Shown: one piece after another, positions 11,912-25,500 of the stretch
How positions within the stretch are numbered: position 1 is the first letter of the stretch
Layout: each line of letters starts with the position of its first letter
Assembly: GCA_012845835.1 (NCBI GenBank)
Contig: JABAKD010000012.1
Span: 5,795,344 to 5,859,343 of the forward strand
DNA from: Undaria pinnatifida
Taxonomy: Eukaryota; Sar; Phaeophyceae; Laminariales; Alariaceae
Direction of reading: 5' to 3'
DNA: 64,000 bases
Notes under the pieces: model-generated
Told to the model about the DNA's origin: nothing
Seen by the model: the letters and a program-made list of their open reading frames with translations, nothing else
Database searches by the model: none
Program-made: the position numbers and the translations under genes

Positions 11912-12145
11912 CGTAGAACGCGTCAGCCCGTTGCTCTGTGTAGGCCGGCCTCCTGTCCGGTCCTATCGTGGGCTCGATTCGACTCGATTTGACATCACGC
12001 GCGCCTGGAATGAGGCATTGGCGGTCCGATTCGATTCGTTTCGACGCGGCTGGAACAAAAGGGTTGGAAGCGAAGCAACGCCCACCTCGTCGGATTCCAT
12101 TAGGCATGCGGCTGAAAATGAAGGGTTGAAAGAAGGTAGGAGCCA

Positions 12146-12244
12146 TCATGATCGGTGAGTCTCGAGGCTGCGCCTGTCCCCCAGCTCCTTCTGCACCGCT
12201 TGAGTCATCGCTGACAGGAACTCCATCATCGTGCATGATTGCCG
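12146..12244 (-). CDS. PCH2: PCH2 exon 13, terminal, with stop
   Basis: Acceptor TCTCGCAG, then 32 codons and TGA at 12148-12146. [20 protein letters not shown] matches the family's C-terminal FL.AL..AV..Q...R helix. It is in frame with exon 12. No copy of its edges was noticed. Confidence 0.88.
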   Translation of the reverse strand, partial: RQSCTMMEFLSAMTQAVQKELGDRRSLETHRS

Positions 12245-15200
12245 CTGCGAGAACCAAACAACGTCGAGAATGACAGCAACCACAACACTAACATATCAAA
12301 ACAAAAAACAAACGAGATGCAATATCAACAGCAACAGCAACGGCACAAACAACAACCTATTATAGTACTCGTAGATTACACGTTTGGAATGCCCGACATT
12401 GTTACAATTTATCGCAGTACCAGGTAGTCTTCATTCATTTGTTGTTTCTTCGTGCGTTTTCTTGTTGGTGATTGATGCTCACGCTGCTGCACATTGTCGC
12501 ATGGCAAGTACCCAGTATCACGACATTTCTGCTTTGATTTTTTCCTCATCCTTTCTATTATCTTCGCATTTTTCCTTTCTCCTTCTCCCTCTTAAGACGT
12601 ATCTCAGATCCGGGGTCACTTCTTGTAAGCAGGCTCTTCTCCCCCCTCCCCACTACGGTACTCGCCTTCATTTTATCGCGGGAGAATCCCAGCTATGTCT
12701 TCTCCCTCGTCGAATCGCATCGAATTGTGACAACAAATAACTACAACAACCATGAATACAACAACCGATCAAAACAATAACAAGAGAGGAAAGACAACCA
12801 ACAACCAAGACGAAAACAGAAAAACCAAGCTCCAGCTTAGGATTGCGGTGGGGGACCATAGACTCACACCCATTCCATGGCGTGAGGGTGAAGCCTGGAC
12901 GCGGCGTATATATTTCAGAGTAGGATATAGATGAGCGTGTAGTGACAGATAAAGGTGGAGCAAGGGCAGTAGGTTGGGTGCGTCGATGTTTAGTTGGAAC
13001 TAGGTATGGAGGTAAACGTGTATTTCTTTACTTTCTTTGTTTACCCATGATTCTGTTCTTTCTGAGGATGTGTATGACTGATCGGCGTTGAAGTTCATGC
13101 TGCACATTGGCGGATGTTGTAATTAGCATACTAACAACAACAACAACAACAGCAACAACAACAAGAACAACAACAACAACCACAGCAACGACAACAAACA
13201 ACAAAAACAAGAACAACAACAACAAAAACAACAACAACCTCAGCAGCACTGTCAGCAGCGACGATAACAAGAACAATACCAACAACAACAAACAGCAACG
13301 GAAGCATCGCAAAGCTTACTGCGGTGAGATTTTGCTCTCGCGTTTGGAGTACGAGCACATGAAAAAAAAGAAGTTTTTACAGGGGAGCACGAATGTTTTC
13401 TTTCCGAACACCACACTTCTCGTTGTGAGAGCCCAAACAGGAGGGGGTGTGCTTACTAAAACCAAGGAAAACAAAATTTAGAAAAGAAAATCATTTTCTT
13501 GGTTCGTACAGCAATCCCCGACACTCCAACTAGATTTTGATGTCTGGGATTGCCTTTCTAGGAGGTTGGTAGTCTGGGATTCCGATCCGCGTGCTCCCTT
13601 GGTATTTACATTTATCTCCGAAAAGGAGGTACGGGTATTCGACACCTGGTTCGAACTTAGGGCTACTGTTACAGCAGGCCCGATGAAAGAGCGCGAGAGA
13701 TAAGAGCACTCGGGAGTTAAGAGCGGTCAAATCGGGACGTCCGGCCAATACGAAAAGCTGCAACTTTTCCCACCAGAGGTAGGAGCAATGTCTGGTTAAG
13801 ATCGCTTGCTTGGTGTTGTCACAGGGTGTTCTTAAATCGGGGTACCCACTGTACTTGAGTATGCGCTGCACCTGTACATTTTCAGACGGCAAACGAAACC
13901 ATAGTTTCCAAGGCAGGGAAACGCATCCACTAACGTTGCCAACCCAAACCAAACCAACAAAAAAAAACAAAAAAGAAGAACAACAACAACCAAAACCAAC
14001 CCAACAAAACAGATGGGAGTGAAATGCTGGGTTTCCTCACAACAGACAGGAGTTAAATGTGCATCTCTCTCGCGCACTTGGAAGAACGCATGGGTTCCAA
14101 AGGGAAGCCTTCGCAGCGCTCGGGCGCTGACCGCTTCCGCCAGTTTTGCTAACCAAGTCAAATCGAGCCAAAACCAACCCAACCCAACCCAACTCAATCC
14201 AACCTAACCCGACCAAACCCGATCCAACCCAACCCAGCCCAACTCAATCAAAACCAAACCAATCCAAACCAAACCAAACCGAACCAAACAAAACCAAACC
14301 AAACCAAACCAACCAAACCCAACCCAACCCAACCCAACCCAACCCAACCCAACCCAAATCAAAACACAACCAAAACGAACCGAACCAAACCAAAACAACC
14401 AACCGCACCGTACAAAAACAAAATCAACACGAGTTACGGTGCTGGGTTTCCTCTCGACAGGCAGGCTTTTCACGTCTCTTTTCCCTCACCTGCACGAAGA
14501 ACGCGTGGGCCTGGAAGGGAAGCTTTCGCAGCGCTCGGCCGCTGAGCCCTTCCGCCAGGTTAGCTATCTGCAGCAGCTCCTCCGCCGCCGCGTGCAGCCC
14601 GGTCCTGCCGAGTCAGCAACAGAAAAAAAAGACACAAACCAAACAGAGAAAAAGAGGGGACCAAACAAAACAAAAACAACGGGGCGCGGGGGAGCGGGGG
14701 TAGAGCTGAGACAAACCCAAGCGAAAACAAAAAAAAACAAGGAGGCGGGACGGGGTTAGAGAGTTAGAGGGTAGGGCAGACTGAAGACGCATGCGATCGT
14801 AGGGGTGCACCTAATGGGCCAGTCCGGCCCCGCGGAATGAGAACCAGAAAAGCAAACCAACGAAAGAGCACGGCGGGGGGGGGGGGGATGTACTCATTTG
14901 ATGCATAGCCCTAGGCTTAAGACCACAGTGGTATGACCCTCGCATCCCTAAAGCGTCGGGATGGGTTTTCGCCGACCAGGCAGGCAGGAGGTGGGGGAGG
15001 GGGGGGGAAGAGGGAAAGGGAAACTTGAGAAAAACGAAACAAGGAGGGGGGGGCAGTGGGAGTCTGCTGAAGCTCCTCCGCTGCCGCGTGCAGTCCGGTC
15101 CTGCGGAATCGGCAACAGAAAGCCTAACCAATGAACATAAAAAGGGGGGAGCAAGCGGGGGGGGGGGCGTACTCATTTGTTGTTTGCCTCAGTCATTTGA

Positions 15201-18200
15201 CCATTGACCACGCATCCCTTTCGCGACGGAAAACCGTACCTGCACCTGCTAGAGACACCTACAACTATTTGGCACTCATTGGGGTTTTTCACATTATAGT
15301 CTACATTTTCGCCTATCTTATCCCCATCCCGAGTGAGGGGGGGTGGGCAGAGAGTAAGGAATACCTAAGCAAAGAAAAAACAAGGGGGTTGGGGTTGAGG
15401 GGGGAGGGGTAGCGGTGAGGGGGGGTAGAGGAGGGGCAGACCTAAGCACAACAAACCAAGGAGGGGGGGGAGGAGTAGAGGGCAATGCAGACCTGAGCTA
15501 AAACAAATCAGATAGGGATGGGGGCGGGGGGCGGGGGGCGGGGGGGGTACTCGTTTGTTGCTTGCCTTAGTCATTTGATCGTTGACAGCGTAACCCTTTC
15601 GAGGCGGAGCACCGCTTCTACACCTAACACAGACACCTCCAACATTTGGGCGCTCAGTACGTTTCTTCCGTATACTACATATTTTTTTATGTTTATTTTT
15701 ATCTCATTTTTTTCCTGTATATGGTGGCCGTCTGTGGCTACCATTTATCTCCTAGGATAGCGATCGTTTTCTCGCTACCATCTAACGTACCAAACGTCTC
15801 CATCTTTACGTCCGTCTATTTTCCTCGTCTCCCCGCCTCTAACCTATTCCATGTTGGGGGGGGGGGGGGGGGGTAGAGGGTAAGGTAGAAAGGTAGACCT
15901 CATCAAATTACAAAACAAGGCGGGGGGGGGGCTAGAGGGTGAGGCAGACGTGAGGTGAATACTACTAATAGTAAGAAGTGATAGTAAGAAGTAATAGTAC
16001 TTTAGGGGTGCACCAACTTTTCCTTATCTCCTCACTTGACGAGGTACTGTATACTTACTACTATACACCCTATACGCCCTATACACCTAACCCAAGAAAG
16101 TAGTTTAGAGAAAATGAACGTGCAACCCAATGAGCACTAACAGTCCCATGGTTTGGGTATTCAACGAATTGTATCATGCACACATCGGACAGATGGTCTA
16201 TCATGCTCTATCTCCACTTGATGATGATATAGATATTTCAGGGAAGATCTGTATGGTCCAGCTCGTGTTACCGGGTGGGAACCGTACGATCTGCATGATC
16301 TAGCACATGTTTCCAGGATTGGATCTGCACTCTATATACAATGTACAGATCCTGCACAACGTCTCCTAGCGGCAGATATAGGACCTACGGTAGATGATCT
16401 GTATGATCTATATGATCTGTATGATCTAGATCGTCATCTGTCTGAGGTGTGCTAAGCATTGTGAAAAAAAATGGTACTCGGCAGCATGCGAGCTAAACCG
16501 GCCCGTCAGTCTGAAACATTTTGGTGCGGTCCAAAACATTCTATAACCCCTATATCCTACCAGTACCAGGTACCAGGTATGTTCTTTTTCCGTTGGTACA
16601 TTGTAGACGTAGCCACGCCCAACCAAGAAACAAAAACGCAAAAAGCATCGATTTGCAACATGGCAGCCTTCTCTCCTGAACATACCCACACGCGCGAAGA
16701 GCCAGTGTCCGGTTGCTGACAACAACCCATCATCACTCGTAACCGCCCCCCTCCCTCCTCCACCCCCCTTACCCCCCCTCCCCTCACCCCCCGCTTCCCC
16801 CCCCCCCCCCCTCTCCCCTGACTCGCTCGTCACCTTCCCCGTGCCTCCTCCCCCGCTCCTTAACCGCCCCGGACCCCCCCCCAAAGCCCCTCCCACCCCC
16901 AACATACCTGGCGCCTCGCGGTGCTCCATCCCCAACGCCCCCCAACGATGTCCTTGTTGACGCTGAAACCGCCGTCTCCGCCGCTGCCATCGCTGACGCT
17001 CCCTCCGTCTTCCCTCCTGCGTCCATAACCACATCCCCCTCAACATCGGTTCGCCCGCCGTTGGAAGCGCCCGCCCCCGCACCTCCAAAGCCTCCTCCTC
17101 TTCCAACTCCGCTCCCAACAGTACCACCACCACCAGCAACACCCCGATTAGTGTTGCTCTCACCAATTCTGCCTGTATCTCCTCCTCCTCCTCCCCCTCC
17201 CCCCTTCCCTCCCCCTGCCCCTACCCCTACCCGCCCCTCGGCTCCTCTCCCTGCCCCTACCCCCCCCCCTTCCCCTGCTAGCACCGACACCCCCTCCACA
17301 CTAAACGCCTCCGCTGGGGTGGAGGTTAGGGTCGAGGTGGGGTTGGGGTTGGGGGTAGATGTGAGCTCGACGGCCTTGGCGTAAGAAGGAGGGAGGTAGA
17401 AGGGGGGAGCGATTATGCCGACTCGAACCAGTTCCTCCAGACACGAATGAAGGACTTGGTAGCGTGCGGGTGCGGTCGGTAGACCTATGTACCTATTTTT
17501 GAGAAGAGGAGAGCGGGTGGGGAGGGAGAGGAGGGAGGGGCGGGGAGGAAAGGGGGTCGTTGACATTGTGTCATCGCGGGGGTTACAGTGGTGAGGTTGG
17601 GGAGGTTGGGGGGATTGGGGGGGGGCGGGGGGCGGGGGGTGCGTCTATGCCCGTCGGGCCTGCAAGGGTTGAAGATGTTTAACCATTCGAGGGCTAGGCC
17701 GGCGCGCTCCCATCTTGCTCTCGAGTAGGGGGGGGTGGGGCGTCGATGCCTGTCGGGCCCGAAAGGGTTGAAGATGTTTAACCATTCGAGGGCTACGTCG
17801 GCGCGCTCCCATCTTGCCCTCGAGAAGCTGAGGAGGAGGAACAGGGATGACGGTGGTGCACACTCCGGGACGGGACGGGGGACGATTTGTGGCGCGCCAC
17901 GCGCCTGGTTTTCCGAGATCTATTTGCATCAAGGGTTCTGTGTTGTTGGGTGCGTTGGCATATTCCTGCCAATCCAAAAACCATTCGCTGCGTGTGCACT
18001 ACGGCAACAACGACAACAGAAGACGACGAATAAACAAGAAAAGCAACGATACGAAGCTAAAACGAAACACGTTGGAGAGGCACTAACCATGCTACCATAA
18101 AGAAAACAAACCCACTAAAATGAACAACACCAACTATGGAGAGTGTTCTCGTAAAATGGTACAAGTACAAACTACGCATAATTGTTTTCCTCTTCAATCA

Positions 18201-19840
18201 CTACATAAACGAGGCACCAAACAAAACAAAACAAAACACACAACAAAACACACAACAAATCAAAGCAAAAAACAAACGAAGCACCAACAAACAAGATGTC
18301 ACACGCAGGATAAGTCTCACCCTTGTCCCTCCTGACAGTTTGGACTGTTTGATGTCGACGAGATCAACGAAGACGATGTCATGCATGGCGTCAAAAAACA
18401 CCCCGCTAGCACGCGCGTGTTCAAAGCATCACACGCAGATGAGTACGCCCCCCCTCTCCCTTCTCTTCCCCTTCTCCCCCCTGACTGTTTTGACTGTTTG
18501 ATGCCGGCTCAATCACCAAAAAACCAAAAGCCAGGTCTATCGCCCTTGACACGTTGGAAAGTTGTCCGGATCACTTTTTTCAACGTAACGCACAAAACGC
18601 AAAAATAAAAAAACAGAAGGGCATGTCACGCAGGATTCCGGCTGGACGGAACGGGAATTTCTCGATCGCACAGCTAAGTATTTGTATTTTCAACTTGTAC
18701 AGATGGCGTCACGCATGATGCCACAAAATGATTTTTATCTCCGCTCACTGTTTAATGTCCGCTCGGTCAACGAAGGCGAGGTCTATTGCCTCCGACACGT
18801 TCGATGTTGTTAGGACCAATACATTGTCTCGCTCCCGAAGGTTATCGATCTGCCACAGATAGATAGATGGCATTCATCAAAAAGAGGCGTGCGAACGAGC
18901 GCATGAGGGGGGGCGGAGGGGGGGAGGGCATTCAACTTGTGGAGGTCAGCACATTGTCTCACTCCCGAAGGTTGGCAATCTGCCAGATAGATTGATGGTG
19001 TTCGTAACTAAGAGGCGTGCACACGAGCGTATGAGGGCGGATGGGGGATGAAAGAGCTCTCACCTTGATTGGAATAGGCGGCGACTGTTGCAGTCTAACC
19101 ACAAGTACACGAAACAAAAGAAACATTACCACACTCCCTATCTCATTTATTTCGAGACCCAAGCAGGGCTCGCGTACCAAAACCAAGCAAAACAAAAACG
19201 AAAAACATGCGAAGAATGTACACGTACATTTGCTACCACTACGTATGATTATTGATAATATTTCGCTTTTGATGCCCACCCTGAAAATTTCCATAGGAGT
19301 AATATATACTGAGTATTCAAAGAATGATACCTAGTACATCTGTAAAAAACGGACGACCGGTGTATGGCGTAGCTTGCAAAGATGACTATCGACCCTAAAT
19401 TTTACCGAACTCCCAGCTTCTGGCATCATATAAATTAATTTCATAAAATACATGAATTCCCGCGGAAATCTTCATTCCAACTACTTCGTATTAGTAGTTT
19501 GGTTGTCATTCCGACATGGAGGCGAGCGTGGTGTCGTGTTGTCGTCTTCTCTTGTTGTGCGCCTGGAACGGACAGACTGTCACCTTGCTGGCGTTGGGTT
19601 TCGGATCACGGCTGGATTTATCAATACTGTACACAAGGGACGTATTTTAGCATTCGTCTGTCGCTGGAAGTGGGAGAGGACGAGTTGGCAAAGTTCGACG
19701 CTAATCGCCAAGCAGTGGGAATGCCGAACCCTGCACGCGAAGAAATGAAGATATGCACCCGGGGGGGGGGGGGGGGGGGGAAGGACAACGTCGTTTGCCT
19801 TAAAGGGCGCTGAGACAAAACCTTCCCAACTACACTACAA

Positions 19841-19893
<53 letters not shown>

Positions 19894-20027
19894 GACGACT
19901 GCTACTACTACTACTACTGCTACTGCTACTGCTACTGCTACTGCTACTGCTACTGCTACTGCTACTGCTACTGCTACTACTACCACCACCACTACCACTA
20001 CCACTACCACTACCACTACCACTACTG

Positions 20028-20084
<57 letters not shown>

Positions 20085-22514
20085 GCAGCACTGTACGATG
20101 GCGGAGGCCGTCGGCAGCAATTAGATCTCGTAGACGCGATATAAAACTCGCGGCAAAATAGATGGGCAACGACAGATTCTTACGATTTTCTAGCTGTCTT
20201 TTGTCATAAGCCCATAGCCTCGTGGCGGCCAAAACACACAGCAAAAACGCGTTTGCACGTTTGCAACATCTAGACTCTTACCCCTTCAAACTACCGCAAA
20301 ACTGATCCCACACTACGAGTAATTCCAAGTAATTTTTCCTCAAAAACGTGGGCGCAGTTCTAAAAGGGTTAACAGAACACGCACACACCCTTGGCAAATT
20401 TCACAACACCCCAACAGCGCCGTGAAGAAACCGACGACGCACCTGAGTAAGCACGGCGTTGACAACCCGGACGGCGTCCGAGGGTTCGTTTCCGCCCATC
20501 GCCGCCGACCGCGCCGCCGTCAGACTCTCCACCTGCCCGCCACCGGAACAAGAACAAGGACAGGGACAACAACCAAGGGGGGTAGAGGCGCCTTAAAAAG
20601 TGAGCACACGCAGGGACGTTCAAGGGATTGGGTGATACTGGTGGTGGTATTCGGTATTTTTTATTTGTTAGCTTCGACGTTTTTACGTACCGCCGAGAAA
20701 GGGAGACGAGTATTCGTTTTAGATTGGAAATAATGAACGATGTATTGCAATTTTGTCGTAAGGCAAATGACAAAAAAAAAAAACGATGACGACCAACGAC
20801 GACAACGACGACTACGGACACGAACACTAAACGGAACAAGCGCTAGAGACGCATGAGTTGACAGTGACTGTAAGCTTGGGGGGGTTCGAACCCCAGACTG
20901 TGGTTTCGGTAAAGACGCACCACAACCAGTGAGCTAACGGTTCGATCATCGCGGCCGACCGCGATACCGTCAGACTCCCTACCTGCTCGCGATCGGAAGA
21001 ACCACAACAAGAACAAGAACAACAACAACAACAACAACAACAACAACCAAGACGGCCAATGATATTAACGACGGCCACGAATATGCCATACGATTTCATC
21101 TAATAAAATACTATACCATACGTACCATACCACAGCGTACCATACGTAACTCTACCATACCTCATCCTTACCATGCAAGATAACACCATACTTTACCATA
21201 TACCATACCATATAAGGCGGTATCCCGATATACGGCGGTTAAAATCGCTTGTCGCGACTGGAAACTGCACTCATAATCTGGAATGAATAAGGTGGCTTCC
21301 CTCTACAAGGCGGTCATGGTCATGTTGCTCTGGCACACCACCGCCTGCCTTACTGGGGGACCCCTCTATAGTGCTATCCATAGTGCTCTACTATCTACTG
21401 TAGCTGGTGCAGAAATATCGAAGCCTGTCTCGTCTAAACGAACAATGAAAATATCCTAGCCGTGAGACAACAATAGCTGTTACCGGTCCTTTCATCCACA
21501 AAGCCTGACGGCGGACTACACAATAGCGATAAGTCAAACAACAGCAGCTACGACGTACCGTCCACCATCTACTAACGCACAAAATTTGGCGGCAGTTGCA
21601 AGCGACAGTTTTGACAATATCCTGCTGCGCGAGATCTTCACCCTCCTCAGACTTCAGAGGGAAAAATTGACGACGAAAAACGACGATTCCAGCGTCGATT
21701 ATTGTGTGATTGGGGGACGATAAAATAGTTGATGCCCGGACGAAAATGCAAGGAGTCGTGCGACAACGGGCGTAGCATGGTCGTATAACCGTACGGCTGG
21801 GTGGTCACACCTGTTCTAGGCGGTTGGAGATACTACAGCAGTAGTGGTGTTTGTTTCATTGGTGTACATGGGCCATGGCGGGGGTGGCGCTTTTTTGGGC
21901 CAAACGTTTCTGAATGGTTGAGCTCCTTAGGCCATCTCTTACAATAAACTGATTCTGAAATCCGGAAATGGAGGTTTCAGCACCCTCGCAGGCGTATTTG
22001 ACCCGGGGAACGGGAATCGGGTCCGCTCTTCTCAAAGTCCGACTAGCCTTTTTCGAAACGCATCCAACCACGTTTGCCGTTTGTTCAAGAGAGGAGTTTT
22101 TTTTTTTTTAATATTGCAAAAACAGATTCGGTTATATATCGCGGTTTCATCCGAAAAATAGGCCTATTTTTCGGATTAAAGGCGTCCGAAACTGATTTTG
22201 AGGACTCGACGGTGCATCGAAAAAAAAATCCAAATCCTCTCCTGAAAAAAAGGCAAACGAACATCGTTGGATGCGTCTCGAAAAAATTTTAGTTGCACTG
22301 TGAGAAGAGCGGGCCCGATTCTCCCTCTCCCGGGGTCAAACACGCCATGCGAAGAGGTGCTGAAACCTCCATTTTCGGATTTTCATACTGTAATCAGTTT
22401 GTTATAGGAGATGGTCTTAAGCGTGGATCTATCGGCTAGTACGATACTCTTAGTGAGCATGTTTTTTGGTCGGGTTGCGCGAACTAAAAATCTTCGAAGA
22501 ACTCATGTTTCGGG

Positions 22515-22551
<37 letters not shown>

Positions 22552-25500
22552 AATGATGAAGATGATGATGATGGTGATGATGATGATGACGATGGTGCTG
22601 ATGATGATGATGATGATGATGGTGATGATGACGATGATGGTGATGATGGTGATGATGATGATGACGATGATGCTGATGATGATGATGGTGGTGATTGTGA
22701 TGATGATGTTCAGCTCCTCATGTTGGGAGCTCAGAAATTTCTTACCGGTAGAATCTGCTGCACCCCTACCTAGCGTGGTACCTGATGGCTCATGTCACCA
22801 AGGTCAACATAGGGGGGGGGCACTTCTGGGGCCATTTTTCGGCAGTGTGCCTCGGGGTCTATCGCGGAGAGCGACTCCCCCGAATTCCTTCGCGGCCTCT
22901 AGCCGTGGTGCTGTTCAACGGTCAACTTTGGCGACACGAGCCTACGATGGATTCGGCAAGCTACACTGCCCAAACAAGAAAGCGCCTAAAAGTGATTTTG
23001 TCCGTGACGTACAGAGGCACAGGGTCACTCGTGCGAGTATGATAGTATGATAGTATGGTAGTATGATAGTATGATAGTATGGTAGTATGATAGTGTGGTA
23101 GTGTGATAGTATGGTAGTATGGTAGTATGGTAGTATGGTAGTATGATAGTATGATAGTATGATAGTATGGTAGTATGATAGTATGATAGTATGGTAGTAT
23201 GATAGTATGATAGTATGGTAGTATGGTAGTATGGTAGTATGATAGTATGATAGTATGATAGTATGGTAGTATGATAGTATGGTAGTATGATAGTATGATA
23301 GTATGGTAGTATGATAGTATGATAGTATGGTAGTATGGTAGTATGGTAGTATGATAGTATGATAGTATGATAGTATGATAGTATGATAGTATGGTAGTAT
23401 GGTAGTATGGTAGTATGGTAGTATGGTAGTGAAAAAGGGGGGTATTATTCACATGAATAGTCTATGTATTAGTAGTATTATTAACATCCCCCCTGCCGTG
23501 CCCTAGGTCTGCGCGAGGTCTTGAGCGACATAAGAACTAGAAATATCCTCCTGCGCGCGAGTTCCTATATAGCGGCAGCTACGCTACCAGGTATATTTTT
23601 TTAAGCGGGAATTAACCATGTCGCGCTTACCTCATCGACCAGAACGCAGACGAGACTGTCCTCGTCGTCGGCCAGCTCTAGGATGTGCTCGAACAGCTTC
23701 TGCACCAGCTTGCCGCTCTCCGAGAACCACTGCCAGAACATTTGAACGACAAAACACGAAAAAAAACACGAAAAAAAACAAAAAAACACGAAATACATTA
23801 GAACGGACTCTAGGATGTGCTCGAACAGTCGCCGAGATTGCTGCTCTTCGAGAACCAAAAACTGCCAGCGTTTACATCAAAAACAAAAAAAGGAAACACG
23901 AAATGCATTAGAACGAGCTCTAGGGTGTGCTCGAAGAGTCGCTCTTGCACCAGCTTGCTGCTCTTCGAGAAATCACTGCCAGCTTTTACAGCAAAACGAA
24001 AAAAAAAAAAAACACGAATAACATTAGAACCAGCTCCAGGATGTGCTCGAAGAGTCGCTGAGCTTGCCGCTCTTCGAGAACCAAAAACTGCCGGCGTTTA
24101 CAGCACAACAAAAAATTCAAACACGAAACACATTGGAACCAGCTCTAGGGTGTGCTCGAAGTTTCGCTGCTGCACCAGCTTGCTGCTCGTCGAGAAGCAC
24201 TGCCAGCATTCACAGCAAAAACAAAAACATGAACTCAGGAAATTCATTAGAGCCAACTCTAGGATGCGCTCGAGCAGTCGCCGCACCAGTTTGCCGCTAT
24301 CCGGGAACCACTGCCAGCATTCATAGTGTCGACAAAAAACAGCAAACACAATATAACATCAAAACACGAAAACACACCAAAAACATGACAACAAACACAC
24401 AGGCAACAAAACAAGTGCCGCGGCTCTCTCCCCTCTCCCACCTTGCTGAACAAGCTGTGGGCGTTGATCTCGAGGAGCTGTCCGCTGGAGTAGGTGTCCC
24501 CCAGGCGGATGCTGAGCTTGTGCGCAAGAGCTTTGCACAGCGACGTTTTTCCGGTGCCGGGAGGGCCGTGAAGTAAGACCACCCTGCAACAGACATTGGA
24601 TTCGTCGGACAGGCGGTGTCTCAGAGGTCACAGGAAAGTAGTCAATAAACCATGCAGCAGCGGTACGCCCGTGCCATGATGTCTACTCTGGTTGTTAAAA
24701 GTCGGATGTGCTTCATCTCGACATTGTAGGGATGCGAGGGTCAATGGTCATACAAAGACGGTTATGTATATGGATTGAGTACACCCCTCCCCCTCCCCCC
24801 CCACCAAAGCCCCCCCAGGTGAGGGAAACGGACGGGCGTGACATGGAGATGTTTGGTACACTACTGTAGAATGACACATTACATACACAGACACGGCAGA
24901 GGTGCACTGGCTTTTTTTTGCCTTCTGAGGGTCGTGGCTTGATTAACCACTCTATACCTCTCACCCCCCCCCAAAAAATGTATTTTGAGAAACACGAAGA
25001 GAGTGCAACCCCATGGAAAATCCCCATGTCTTCGCCTGTCTTGGCCTAGGCATGAAAAACAAAATAATCATAATTAGAAAGAAGAGTGGTGTTCATTGTT
25101 GGACGATTTTGGGGTCAAGGAGCCCAAAAAAAATTAGAAAATAAACTTTTTTACGCCATTTCTTACACAGTCGGATTCCGCCAGTCGAAAACGGTCCTTT
25201 TCGACTGGATTCTTCTGGTCCATCTTCTTATCGTCAGTCGAGTCGATTTTATAGCTTTTGCGCTGTTCCTAGAGGCGGTTGGTGTGAGGGGGTACTGCTG
25301 TATCGCAGTCGAAAATCGGTTGGCAGCTCTGCGCTTCGCGCGTTCTTCGCGAGCAACGCGTGCTTCGCGCGCGACGAACCCTCGTCCAAACGGGTTGGTG
25401 GCATTGGGCTTAGCCGAAAGCCGCCAAAGCTACCATCGTGGCGTTGCACTCAGCCGAGAGCCGCCAAAGCTACAGCAGGCGTAGCTGTTGTTGGCAAAAC

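Noticed and set aside
14146-14703. Asn/Pro/Thr-rich 185-codon frame
   Set aside because: Made by the AACCC/AACCA pentanucleotide array; 15 bases give five codons without stops.
16426-17166. 246-codon minus frame with Arg/Gly-rich content
   Set aside because: It is the wrong frame across PCH2 exon 11 and the purine-rich sequence after it.
19621-20244. 207-codon poly-Val/Ala frame
   Set aside because: Translation of a trinucleotide array.
20872-20946. Functional tRNA gene
   Set aside because: Box A and B are visible but the D and acceptor stems do not pair; the same holds for 34605-34685 and 61005-61065.
22466-23050. 194-codon poly-Met/Asp frame
   Set aside because: Driven by the (GAT)n microsatellite.
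22961-23452. Tyr/His/Ile-rich repeat protein
   Set aside because: Translation of the 8-bp satellite; unit length 8 makes a 24-base codon cycle without stops.
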